A stretch of 13,059 nucleotides of DNA from JAIBBG01 sp031417525 (GCA_031417525.1 JANOVT010000339.1:1-13059); one strand, 5' to 3'; counted from the stretch's first letter, positions 1-7,351 are shown. The notes: generated from the sequence alone by a model not told the origin. A program made the numbers and translations.

Positions 1-28
1 ATGCAAATGGGGAGCAAGATGCATCACG

Positions 29-137
29 GTAGAGACGTTGCACTGCAACGTCTCTACATGGTTGAATTTGGAATTCGATGGATTCGATTTCCGTGGAGGT
101 ATTTCGTCTGATAGAGACGTTGAACTGCAACGTCTCT
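29..137. repeat. Short BIME unit 1 (palindromes A1 and B1)
   Basis: Palindrome A1 is perfect over 29-57: 14-bp arms, GTAGAGACGTTGCA and its complement, around a single C. A 57-bp spacer (56-112) follows, then B1 at 113-137. B1 has one arm mismatch (TTGAA in place of TTGCA), and its flank reads GATAG, so the GTAG seen beside other B copies is degenerate here. The spacer differs from that of unit 2 at 5 of 57 positions by direct comparison. There is no coding capacity, so this is probably a non-autonomous copy mobilised in trans by a RAYT. Confidence 0.8.
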
Positions 138-257
138 GAAGGAGAAAAATTGGAATGTTCCAATCCTATGGATTCATAACAATGACCGATTATAAAATGC
201 GTCACCAGGTTGAAGATTACATGATTTTCGATTTCGAAATTTTGATTTTGTGAGAGG
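138..257. repeat. Inter-unit spacer copy 1 with conserved ends
   Basis: This stretch separates palindrome B1 from the next A copy. It starts with GAAGG followed by an A-rich run and ends with TTCGAAATTTTGATTTTGTG just before the next palindrome. Both ends recur in the spacers at 394-524 and 1303-1419, while the middle is divergent. This suggests that the array grew by duplication of a unit of about 230-240 bp rather than by separate insertion of each pair. No gene is visible in it. Confidence 0.55.
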
Positions 258-287
258 GAGACGTTGCGGTGCGAGACGTTGCGGTGC
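258..287. repeat. Two tandem copies of a 15-bp palindrome half-arm
   Basis: The 15-mer GAGACGTTGCGGTGC occurs at 258-272 and 273-287. It is followed directly by the complete palindrome A2, whose first 15 bases (288-302) are a third, slightly different copy with CAC in place of CGG. The 15-mer is the left arm plus apex of a palindrome and has the same CGG apex as palindrome A4 at 1420. Replication slippage at a hairpin is the likely origin (inference). Confidence 0.85.
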
Positions 288-393
288 GAGACGTTGCACT
301 GCAACGTCTCTACATGGATGAATTTGGAATGCGATGGATTCGATTTCCGCGGAGGGATTTCGTCTGGTAGTGACGTTGGACTGCAACGTCTCT
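288..393. repeat. Short BIME unit 2 (palindromes A2 and B2)
   Basis: Palindrome A2 (288-311) is followed by AC, giving CTAC at 310-313. The 57-bp spacer runs 312-368 and palindrome B2 runs 369-393. A GTAG tetranucleotide lies at 367-370, at the left foot of B2. The left arm of B2 has two changes (AGTGACGTTGGA) while its right arm is intact. The spacer is closely similar to that of unit 1 and matches the spacer of unit 3 at 46 of 57 positions. Confidence 0.8.
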
Positions 394-524
394 GAAGGCA
401 AAAATCACAAATGATCCATACCTGTCGCATCAGAGACAATGATGAAAATCCAAATTGTAATTCATCAGAATCGTTTTTATGATTAAATGATTTTACAGTT
501 CGAAATTTTGGGTTTTTGTCAAGG
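394..524. repeat. Inter-unit spacer copy 2 with conserved ends
   Basis: This non-coding stretch lies between palindromes B2 and A3. It begins GAAGGCAAAAAT, contains ATGATCCATACCTGTCG (close to the copies following B3 and B4) and ends with a TTCGAAATTTTG-type sequence before A3. The interior is AT-rich and divergent. Confidence 0.5.
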
Positions 525-1302
525 CGAGACGTTGGAGTGCAACGTCTCTACAGGTGGAATTTGTCCTCGTCCCAATTCTTTGGATTGTTTCGGATATATT
601 GTTGAATAATGACATGAGTTTTTGACGATCGAATAATGTGATCATGAAATCTGGGTTGCCATGCAAAATATGGTTGTATGCTGGTTGCATTTTTGGTGAC
701 GGCTGATTTGAATGACCTGATGATTGTTGAAATGGAGCCTTTTTTCGGCGAAATGAGAGACATCTTTTTCCTCATTAGTTCAAAATCGCAATCGGATATT
801 GACTGTTTTTCGATTGGTAACTTAACAGACATCTGCGTGCATACTTTCTTTGATACAATCAAAATTCCATGAATATGATTTGGCATCACAACAAATTCAT
901 CCAATTTTATAGTGGGAAAATGGGATGGAATTTCCAACCAATTTTGCCTTGTGATCATGCCGATTTCAGATAATTCCTTTTCATCGTGAATGATTTCTCC
1001 GAAAAAATGCTCGCGGTTTTTGGTGCATATTGTAATAAAATAGGCTGCCCGATTGCTATAGTCCCACTCGCTCAAACGCGCTGATGGTATGCGATATTTG
1101 TGTTTGTATTTTTCCAATAAAAAATGAAATTCAAAGTTAACGCTGAGCTCCATCTGCCAATGCAAACATCGAAGTCTTCTGTTGAATGTCATATTCCAAT
1201 TTCGGATAAGATATGCCAATTTTATCGTTGAATTATGTAGGAAATTGCTTAATGATAAATTGTGTCGTTTCGCCTGTAGAGACGTTGCACTGCAACGTCA
1301 CT
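525..1302 (-). mobile_element. Autonomous-looking RAYT element bounded by palindromes A3 and B3
   Basis: The element is bounded by palindrome A3 (525-549, followed by AC so that CTAC is at 548-551) and palindrome B3 (1278-1302, with GTAG at 1276-1279). Between them is a transposase gene in place of the 57-bp spacer of the short units. The ends of the insert match the spacer ends: on the left ACAGG and then GAATTTG just inside A3, and on the right TTTCGCCTGT just before B3, against TTTCGTCTGGT in the short units. The short units therefore look like internal-deletion derivatives of this element, or the element looks like a unit that kept its gene. Whether it still moves cannot be told from the sequence. 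Confidence 0.7.
548..1219 (-). CDS. REP-associated tyrosine transposase (RAYT, IS200-like HUH family)
   Basis: This is a 223-residue single-strand DNA transposase of the Y1_Tnp/RAYT type. Visible motifs are YFITICTKNR (residues 60-69, the usual first beta strand), the HUH metal-binding pair in MPNHIHG (His115 and His117), WQPRFHDHIIR (187-197) and IQQYIRNNP (205-213), in which Tyr208 is the probable nucleophile. RAYTs cleave at REP hairpins through a GTAG next to the hairpin foot, and such hairpins flank this gene on both sides. The conserved domain begins near residue 37 (KYKHKYRIPSARLSEWDY). The first 30 or so residues are atypical, so a later start is possible: Met10 at 1192, Met23 at 1153, or a TTG codon at residue 35. 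All key motifs are intact and there is no frameshift. The UAG stop lies inside the CTAC/GTAG foot of palindrome A3. The gene stands alone with no partner gene. Confidence 0.88.
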   Translation of the reverse strand: MAYLIRNWNMTFNRRLRCLHWQMELSVNFEFHFLLEKYKHKYRIPSARLSEWDYSNRAAYFITICTKNREHFFGEIIHDEKELSEIGMITRQNWLEIPSHFPTIKLDEFVVMPNHIHGILIVSKKVCTQMSVKLPIEKQSISDCDFELMRKKMSLISPKKGSISTIIRSFKSAVTKNATSIQPYFAWQPRFHDHIIRSSKTHVIIQQYIRNNPKNWDEDKFHL

Positions 1303-1419
1303 GAAGTAAAAAATTCGGAATAATCTATTCCTGTCGATTTTAGCGCAATGATTCATTTCATCAATGCCGTTTGATGATTGGCGGCCATTTTAATCCGGAA
1401 TTTTGATTTTGTGAGGAGC
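1303..1419. repeat. Inter-unit spacer copy 3 with conserved ends
   Basis: This stretch lies between palindromes B3 and A4. It begins GAAGTAAAAAATTCGGAAT, contains CTATTCCTGTCG, and ends CCGGAATTTTGATTTTGTGAG, the same end seen before A2. No gene is present. Confidence 0.5.
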
Positions 1420-1525
1420 GAGATGTTGCGGTGCAACGTCTCTAGACGGACGAATTTGGAATTCGATTTATTCGATTGCCGTCAAGGGATTCCGTCTGGT
1501 AGAGACGTTGCACTGCAACGTCTCC
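1420..1525. repeat. Short BIME unit 3 (palindromes A4 and B4)
   Basis: Palindrome A4 (1420-1443) has a changed left arm (GAGATGTTGCGG) and is followed by AG rather than AC, so its CTAC foot is lost. The 57-bp spacer runs 1444-1500. Palindrome B4 (1501-1525) has intact arms except for the last base and has GTAG at 1499-1502. The spacer differs from that of unit 2 at 11 of 57 positions. This is the last recognisable unit. The sequence after it (1526 to about 1570, AAACTAGAAAATCCGGAATG and onwards) is a degenerate start of a further inter-unit spacer. Confidence 0.78.
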
Positions 1526-1679
1526 AAACTAGAAAATCCGGAATGATCAATACCGTTCTGTTCAGGCGCAGATTTTCGCAAAAAGAAATTCGAACATTTT
1601 TTCAGTTTGTACGTATTCAACGGCTATCGAAACCTTTCAAAATACGTTCATAAAGTCAATTCCCGTTCAGCCAATTCCT

Positions 1680-1711
1680 TTTGGTTCGGAAAGGTCGTTT
1701 TGTTATTTTCG
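1680..1711 (+). promoter_or_regulatory. Possible Bacteroidota-type promoter for the giant secreted protein
   Basis: TTTG at 1680-1683 and TATTTTCG at 1704-1711 are separated by 20 bases. This resembles the phylum's promoter pattern (TTTG near -33, TAnnTTTG near -7) with one mismatch in the -7 element. It would leave a leader of about 65 bases before the ATG at 1784. The remaining sequence from 1526 to 1783 shows no gene and no strong hairpin. This is a weak call from pattern alone. Confidence 0.2.
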
Positions 1712-1783
1712 CGTCGTTCTTGAACAGTTGTCCTACTACCTGCTCGTTCCGAAATCATTTAATAACCAAGATTTTAAATTAAA

Positions 1784-4700
1784 ATGAGGAGAATTTATCT
1801 CGTTGTTATCCTGCTTTTTGCAGCCAAAAATTTCCTATCACAGTCAAACGATTTAGACCCGAAAAACGGCGTCATTGTAGCGACACAGTTTGCGATCACG
1901 CGACCTATCAGTGAGATTTTCGCTGAGAATCCGGTGGATGAGACGCAACGGATAGGTGAAAAAATTTCCAGTGACCGTAAACTGCGACCTGCACAGCAGT
2001 TTCCACTCGCCGAAACCGGCAGTCCGAAGTACGGCAATGATGAATCCATTCAACAAAAGGGAATGGGACACATCGATGCCAATGATGGCCTTAAAGCCAA
2101 TTGGACAGGACAAACCGCCAGCGGATTTCGTCCCTATGATCCTTCAGGAGCAGCCGGACCTAATCACTATGTTCAGATGATCAACAGTACCACTTTTAAA
2201 GTGTACAATAAAACAACTGGTGTTGTTCAACTTACCGGAACTCTGGGAAATCTGTGGAGCCCTGCCACCGCCAATGCCGGAGACCCGATCGTGATGTACG
2301 ATAAAGCGGCCGACAGATGGTTTCTTGCTCAATTCGGTTCAGGAAATAACAATATCTATATCGCTGTTTCGACTTCCCCTGATCCTACAGGTTCTTATGC
2401 AACGTACACATTCACATCACCACAATTTCCGGATTACCTGAAGTTTTCCGTTTGGGCTGATGGCTATTATATGACCTCCAATCAGGCTCAAAAAGTATTC
2501 TGTTTTGAGCGTGCAGCAATGCTGACCGGTTCAGCGGGTGCGCGATCTATTTATACGAGTTATGCTCCACCACAAGGCACAGGCTTTTTTGTGCCACTGC
2601 CTGGTGATGCCGCTGACGGTACTCTCCCTTCATATGGAACACCTTGTCCCATTTTTTCTTATTCTGATAATGGATGGGGAGCCAGTTACTCTGATGCTGT
2701 GAACATTTACCAGATGTCTGTGAATTGGGTTCCTGCAACGCCAACTGCAACGATAACACTTGCGGCAAATCTTGCCACCGCGGCTTTTGATGCGTCCTAC
2801 AACGCAAGCTGGAACGACGTTTCTCAACCTGGTACAACACAAAAACTTGATGGAATTGGAGGTATTTGTATGTATCGGGCACAATGGAAATCCTGGGGTG
2901 GCTACAATTCTGTGGTGCTCAATTGGGCTGTAAAAATTAGTACCGCTCAGCGCAGTATTATGTGGTGTGAATTGCGTCAGGATCAATCGACAAATGCCTG
3001 GAGTATTTATCAGCAAGGAATATATACTCCTGACGCGGCAACACGCTGGATGGGAAGTATGGCCATGGATAATAATGGATCCATTGGAATTGCCTACCTT
3101 AAAGCGGATGCCAGTTCCATCTTTCCGGGACTTTATTACTCTGGAAGAAGAACATGCGATCCACTCGGAACTTTGCCGGTTACCGAGGTTGAAGTCATTG
3201 CCGGAACCGGATTTCAAACCGGAACTAACAGGGTAGGAGATTATGCTCATACATGCCTCGATCCGGATGGAGTGACTTTTTGGAGCACAAGTGAATTTAT
3301 GGGTGGTGCTTCCGGAGCAAGCGCGGCAAGAACCAGAATTTTTTCATTTTCGATGCCAACCTGCACGACAGATGCTTCTGTGAGCATTGCTCTTACCGGA
3401 GGAAATAATCCTAAATGTCCTGGTGAAACGAACACTTTCACGGCTATGGCTGTGAATGGTGGTTCAAGTCCTGCCTATCAATGGAAAGTAAATGGAGTAA
3501 ACGTTGGATCAAGTAGTGTTACTTATGCGAATTCTGCCTTAATCGCAGGAGATGTAGTGTCGTGCGTGCTGACATCGAATCTTCCGGGAGTGACCAACAA
3601 TCCGGCAACTTCCAACAGTATTACAATGTCTGTTGGATCAAATGTGACACCATCGGTTGCGATCGCTATTACAAACGGTTCAAATCCAACTTGTCCGAAT
3701 GTTAGTCTCACATTTACTGCAACACCAACGAACGGAGGAACAACTCCTTCCTATCAATGGAAAGTGAATGGAGCGAATGTCGGAACGAATGTTTCCACCT
3801 ACACAACATCTTCACTGACCAATGGTCAAATTGTAACATGTGTGCTCACTTCTATTGCACCGTGTGCGAGTCCTGCAACAGCAACGTCGAATGCAATAAC
3901 AATTACGGTTTCGTCTTCTTCGAATCCGACAGTTAACATCGCATTGACCGGAGGCAGCAATCCAGATTGTGCCGGAGCAACTTCAACCTTCACAGCAACT
4001 GCTTCAGGAGCAGTGTCTCCTGTGTATCAATGGAAAGTAGATGGTGTAAACGTGGGCACGAACAGCATCACTTATTCGACCAGTTCAATTACGAATGGGC
4101 AAGTTGTGAGTTGCAGTCTGACCTCCGAAGGCTCATGTCCTTCCATTGCTATTCTTGGAACAGGCACTGCTACGAATGCTACTACCAGTCCATTGGGTGC
4201 AGCTTATCCTACATATTATGGAAATGGCAGACAACAATGGCTGATCAGAGCTTCGGAACTTACGGCATTGGGATTAAGCGCAGGAACGATCAATTCTATT
4301 GCATTTGATGTCGCTGGTTCTGTCGGTGATCCGGCAACTCTCAATGGTTATACCATTAAGATCGCTCAGACTACAGCGACTGTTTTGTCAACCACATTCC
4401 AGTCTCCAACTTTTACAACCGTTTATGGTCCATCCAATTATACGCCTACGATCAATGCAATCAATACACACAATTTCACAAGCGCATTTACGTGGGATGG
4501 AACTTCTAACATTGTCATTGATATCTGTTTTTCAAATCAGGTGGTAGGAAATGCTGCATACCTTACAAAAAGAACCGCAGCAACCTTTAACGCTTGTTCT
4601 TATTATCAAGCAGATGGAGCTGGAGGAGCAGGAGCTTGCACCACTACGACGGGAACTGTGACCACTAACAGACCTAATATGATTCTGACATCAGGTGCTG

Positions 4701-7312
4701 TATCTGTGACAGTAGCTTCGAATAACATCACGATGGCAATTACAGCATCAGTTGTGCCTTCTGTTTCAATTGCTTTGACATCAGGAACAAATCCAACATG
4801 TTCCGGATCATCATTGACCTTCACAGCTACACCAACGAATGGCGGAACAACTCCGGCTTATCAATGGAAAGTTGCAGGAGTAAATGCCGGAACAAATAGT
4901 GCAACATTCACAACATCTGCTATCACCAATGGTCAGATTGTTACATGTGTATTGACATCAAATGCGGATTGTGCAAGTCAAGCAACTGCAATTTCAAATG
5001 GAATAACAATTACAGTAAATTCTAATGTAGTGCCGGCCGTTTCAATTGCATTGACAGCAGGAACAAACCCAACTTGTTCCGGTTCATCATTGACATTTAC
5101 AGCAACACCAACGAATGGCGGAACAACTCCGGCTTATCAATGGAAAGTAGATGGAGTGAATGCAGGAACCAATAGCGCCACGTTTATAACCTCTTCACTT
5201 ACGAACGGTCAAATTGTGACGTGTGTATTGACATCAAACTCAGCGTGTGCAAGTCCGACAACAGCAACTTCAAATGGAATCACTATTGTTGTGAATGCAA
5301 ACATTACATGGTATGCGGATACAGACAATGACGGATATGGCAACATTGCATCGACACTATCTTCTTGCACTCAACCAGGTGGATATGTAGCGAGCAATAC
5401 TGATTGTAACGACGGCAACGGAGCTATCAATCCTGGTGCAGCAGAAATTTGCGGCAATGGTGTTGACGAAAATTGCAGTGGAACACCTGACGAAGGTTGT
5501 TGTGCGATGAGCGCTTCTGCTATCGCAACAAATGCAGCCTGTGTGGGAGCAAGCACGGGTTCAGTCAATCTCACCGTTTTGAACGCAACTTTGCCGGTAA
5601 CCTATTTGTGGAGTAATGGTGCAACTTCTGAGGACTTAACAAACGTTGTTGCCAATTCATACTCTGTGGTTGCAACAGACTTCAACGGTTGCACTGCCAG
5701 CGCAAATGCAACAGTAGGAAATGACGGAGGCACCGCGCCAGCTGCGGCAGCCGCTATCAATGGTCCTGCAGGTGCTTGTCGTAATTCAACTGGAATTGTT
5801 TTCAGCGTGGATGCAGTCCCTGGAGCCACTTCCTATTTGTGGACACTTCCAACTGGTGCTACTGGATCTTCTAGCACTAATTCAATTACACTAAGCTTTT
5901 CATCTACTTATGCGACAGGAAATATTTGTGTAACAGCTGTGAATGCATGCGGCCAAAGTGCTTCATTCTGTGGATCAATCACAGCACTTACAGCGGTACC
6001 TGCCGTTCCTCTTGCAATCATTGGTCAGAATACAAGTGTTTGCGCCGGCTCCACCAAATCTTTTAGCATCAATCCTGTTGCCAATGCAACATCCTATACC
6101 TGGACAGCACCAACAAACTCTAGCATCATAAGTGGGCAAGGAACAACTTCTGTCACCATTTCTTTTGCTGCCAATTTTGGTGCTACTGGAACAGTTGCTG
6201 TGAAGTCAGTGAACTGTTTTGGTTCAAGTGCAAACAGGACTTTGACGGTGTATAATATTCCAGGATTGCCTGCCGCAATCACCGGACCAGCCAACGCAGT
6301 TTGTCCTGGTTCAACTCAATCTTATAGTATTGTTTCGACCGCAGGCGCAACGAGTTATCTGTGGGCTGTGCCAACCGGTGCAGTCATCAATTCAGGTCAG
6401 GGTACTACCGCTATCAATGTCACATTCCCTGCGACATTTACTAGTGGTGTTGTTTCTGTTCGGGCTGTAAGTGGTTGTGGAACCGGTTCCGCAAGAACAA
6501 AGAATGTTTATTCCGTTCCTGCTATCTCAGGTGTAGTTTCAGGTACTTCAACCAATTTGTGCGGTGGCGGACAGTTCACTTATAGCATCACTGCACCGAT
6601 CGATGCGTTGTCATATAACTGGACATTGCCGGCCGGCTGCACCATGGTGACGAATAATGGCAATTCTGTTACGATTGATGTGCCTTCGACTTTCATCACA
6701 GGAACCATCTGCGTTACAGCAAGCAATTCATGTGGCACCAGCACCTCGAAGTGTCTGGCACTGACCAATCAACCGCCAACACCTGCATCCATTACTGGGG
6801 TTGCTTCTGTGTGCCCAAATCAACTGGGTGTGGCATTCAGCACTCCGGCAATTTCACCATATACTTATACCTGGACAGTTCCGACAGGATCAACAATCGC
6901 ATCTGGTCAGGGCTCTAATGCCATTTCTGTGAACTGGGGAACGGTTGCCGGAAATGTGGCTGTAAAAGCTAACAATGCATGCGGTTCATCGGCGAATAGG
7001 ACTAAAGCGGTTGCTTTGGCCGCCTGTCTTAGTGGTGACCCTATTGGCAATAATCACTCAACAAATAATTCGAACAATCGTTCGCTGAGTATCTATCCAA
7101 ATCCGAGTGACGGTCGCTTTACCATCAGCGCGGAATTTGAAGGTTCATTTGATTTGTTGAATGAACTAGGTCAACTGATTGAAAATTTCCAACTCGACGA
7201 TTCCAACAATCATCGCAAAGAATTTTTGGAGTTAAAAACCGGAATTTATTTCATCGTTGGTAAAGGTGAAAATGCAAGTCTGAATCAAAAAATCATTGTC
7301 ACCAACCAGTAA
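1784..7312 (+). CDS. Giant secreted multidomain adhesin-like protein with type A T9SS sorting domain
   Basis: This is a 1842-residue exported protein of unknown function. In order: a signal peptide (about 1-20, MRRIYLVVILLFAAKNFLSQ); a linker; and a large N-terminal domain (about 95-530) rich in Trp, Tyr and Gly, beta-propeller-like in feel but not assignable by eye. Next are Ig-like repeats near 532, 622 and 716, a beta-rich domain of about 190 residues (about 784-970) set inside the third repeat, and repeats four and five (about 989-1081 and 1082-1173). Then come a MopE-like module with DTDNDGYG (1179-1186) and paired cysteines to about 1240, a SprB-like repeat (about 1241-1315), five PKD/Ig-like repeats (about 1319-1750), and a type A T9SS tail (about 1766-1842) with IYPNPSDGRF, LGQL and LKTGIYF motifs. 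It is presumably secreted through the Sec and T9SS pathways and anchored at or released from the surface. The ATG at 1784 is chosen because the signal peptide begins there. A strong terminator follows, so it is probably monocistronic. Confidence 0.9.
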   Translation: MRRIYLVVILLFAAKNFLSQSNDLDPKNGVIVATQFAITRPISEIFAENPVDETQRIGEKISSDRKLRPAQQFPLAETGSPKYGNDESIQQKGMGHIDANDGLKANWTGQTASGFRPYDPSGAAGPNHYVQMINSTTFKVYNKTTGVVQLTGTLGNLWSPATANAGDPIVMYDKAADRWFLAQFGSGNNNIYIAVSTSPDPTGSYATYTFTSPQFPDYLKFSVWADGYYMTSNQAQKVFCFERAAMLTGSAGARSIYTSYAPPQGTGFFVPLPGDAADGTLPSYGTPCPIFSYSDNGWGASYSDAVNIYQMSVNWVPATPTATITLAANLATAAFDASYNASWNDVSQPGTTQKLDGIGGICMYRAQWKSWGGYNSVVLNWAVKISTAQRSIMWCELRQDQSTNAWSIYQQGIYTPDAATRWMGSMAMDNNGSIGIAYLKADASSIFPGLYYSGRRTCDPLGTLPVTEVEVIAGTGFQTGTNRVGDYAHTCLDPDGVTFWSTSEFMGGASGASAARTRIFSFSMPTCTTDASVSIALTGGNNPKCPGETNTFTAMAVNGGSSPAYQWKVNGVNVGSSSVTYANSALIAGDVVSCVLTSNLPGVTNNPATSNSITMSVGSNVTPSVAIAITNGSNPTCPNVSLTFTATPTNGGTTPSYQWKVNGANVGTNVSTYTTSSLTNGQIVTCVLTSIAPCASPATATSNAITITVSSSSNPTVNIALTGGSNPDCAGATSTFTATASGAVSPVYQWKVDGVNVGTNSITYSTSSITNGQVVSCSLTSEGSCPSIAILGTGTATNATTSPLGAAYPTYYGNGRQQWLIRASELTALGLSAGTINSIAFDVAGSVGDPATLNGYTIKIAQTTATVLSTTFQSPTFTTVYGPSNYTPTINAINTHNFTSAFTWDGTSNIVIDICFSNQVVGNAAYLTKRTAATFNACSYYQADGAGGAGACTTTTGTVTTNRPNMILTSGAVSVTVASNNITMAITASVVPSVSIALTSGTNPTCSGSSLTFTATPTNGGTTPAYQWKVAGVNAGTNSATFTTSAITNGQIVTCVLTSNADCASQATAISNGITITVNSNVVPAVSIALTAGTNPTCSGSSLTFTATPTNGGTTPAYQWKVDGVNAGTNSATFITSSLTNGQIVTCVLTSNSACASPTTATSNGITIVVNANITWYADTDNDGYGNIASTLSSCTQPGGYVASNTDCNDGNGAINPGAAEICGNGVDENCSGTPDEGCCAMSASAIATNAACVGASTGSVNLTVLNATLPVTYLWSNGATSEDLTNVVANSYSVVATDFNGCTASANATVGNDGGTAPAAAAAINGPAGACRNSTGIVFSVDAVPGATSYLWTLPTGATGSSSTNSITLSFSSTYATGNICVTAVNACGQSASFCGSITALTAVPAVPLAIIGQNTSVCAGSTKSFSINPVANATSYTWTAPTNSSIISGQGTTSVTISFAANFGATGTVAVKSVNCFGSSANRTLTVYNIPGLPAAITGPANAVCPGSTQSYSIVSTAGATSYLWAVPTGAVINSGQGTTAINVTFPATFTSGVVSVRAVSGCGTGSARTKNVYSVPAISGVVSGTSTNLCGGGQFTYSITAPIDALSYNWTLPAGCTMVTNNGNSVTIDVPSTFITGTICVTASNSCGTSTSKCLALTNQPPTPASITGVASVCPNQLGVAFSTPAISPYTYTWTVPTGSTIASGQGSNAISVNWGTVAGNVAVKANNACGSSANRTKAVALAACLSGDPIGNNHSTNNSNNRSLSIYPNPSDGRFTISAEFEGSFDLLNELGQLIENFQLDDSNNHRKEFLELKTGIYFIVGKGENASLNQKIIVTNQ
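4829..5148 (+). repeat. Near-identical tandem Ig-like repeats inside the giant protein gene
   Basis: Positions 4829-4872 and 5105-5148 are identical over 44 bases, at an offset of 276 bp (92 codons). Much of the surrounding repeat is also highly similar, whereas repeats 1 to 3 of the same gene differ more at the DNA level. This indicates that repeats 4 and 5 arose by a relatively recent in-frame duplication. Confidence 0.8.
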
Positions 7313-7329
7313 GACAAAAAAAATAAGTG

Positions 7330-7351
7330 CTTTATGTTTATTGACATAAAG
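7330..7351. other. Small hairpin before the terminator
   Basis: CTTTATGT (7330-7337) pairs with ACATAAAG (7344-7351) around a 6-base loop. It is AT-rich and lies 10 bases upstream of the strong hairpin at 7361. On its own it is too weak to be called a terminator. Confidence 0.4.

Larger units (their letters stand above)
29..1525. repeat. REP/BIME-like palindrome array with an embedded RAYT gene
   Basis: Eight copies of a palindrome of about 25 bp occur here, with arms AGAGACGTTGCA and TGCAACGTCTCT around one central base. They start near 31, 113, 288, 369, 525, 1278, 1420 and 1501. They alternate as A copies (followed by AC, giving CTAC on the right) and B copies (usually preceded by GT, giving GTAG on the left). 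Within three A-B pairs the spacer is 57 bp and similar in sequence; in the fourth pair it is 728 bp and carries a transposase gene. Between pairs there is a second, looser spacer of about 117-132 bp with conserved ends. Two inverted REPs, each with a GTAG next to the foot of the hairpin, are the classical layout of a BIME (bacterial interspersed mosaic element). The link to RAYT activity is inferred from family knowledge and from the gene inside the array. Confidence 0.85.

Noticed and set aside
29..57. Palindromes as Rho-independent terminators
   Set aside because: The stems are stable but no T-run follows, and there is no upstream gene for most copies to terminate. The REP interpretation explains the GTAG feet and the pairing.
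174..401. Minus-strand small open frame with RLAPQRLAPQRL repeats
   Set aside because: It is simply the translation of the 15-bp tandem and the palindromes, with no start context. The same RDVALQRL-like peptide recurs in frames at 493-690 and 1378-1653 for the same reason.
678..872. Plus-strand open frame opposite the transposase gene
   Set aside because: It lies wholly antisense to the RAYT domain, which has clear family motifs on the minus strand.
29..1525. A CRISPR array, because of regular short repeats with some equal spacers
   Set aside because: The repeats are near-perfect palindromes, the 57-bp spacers are similar to each other rather than unique, and no cas genes are present.
2630..3250. 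Minus-strand open frame of 206 codons inside the giant protein gene
   Set aside because: It is a shadow of the coding strand, which encodes a continuous signal-peptide-to-sorting-domain protein. The antisense peptide has no recognisable features.
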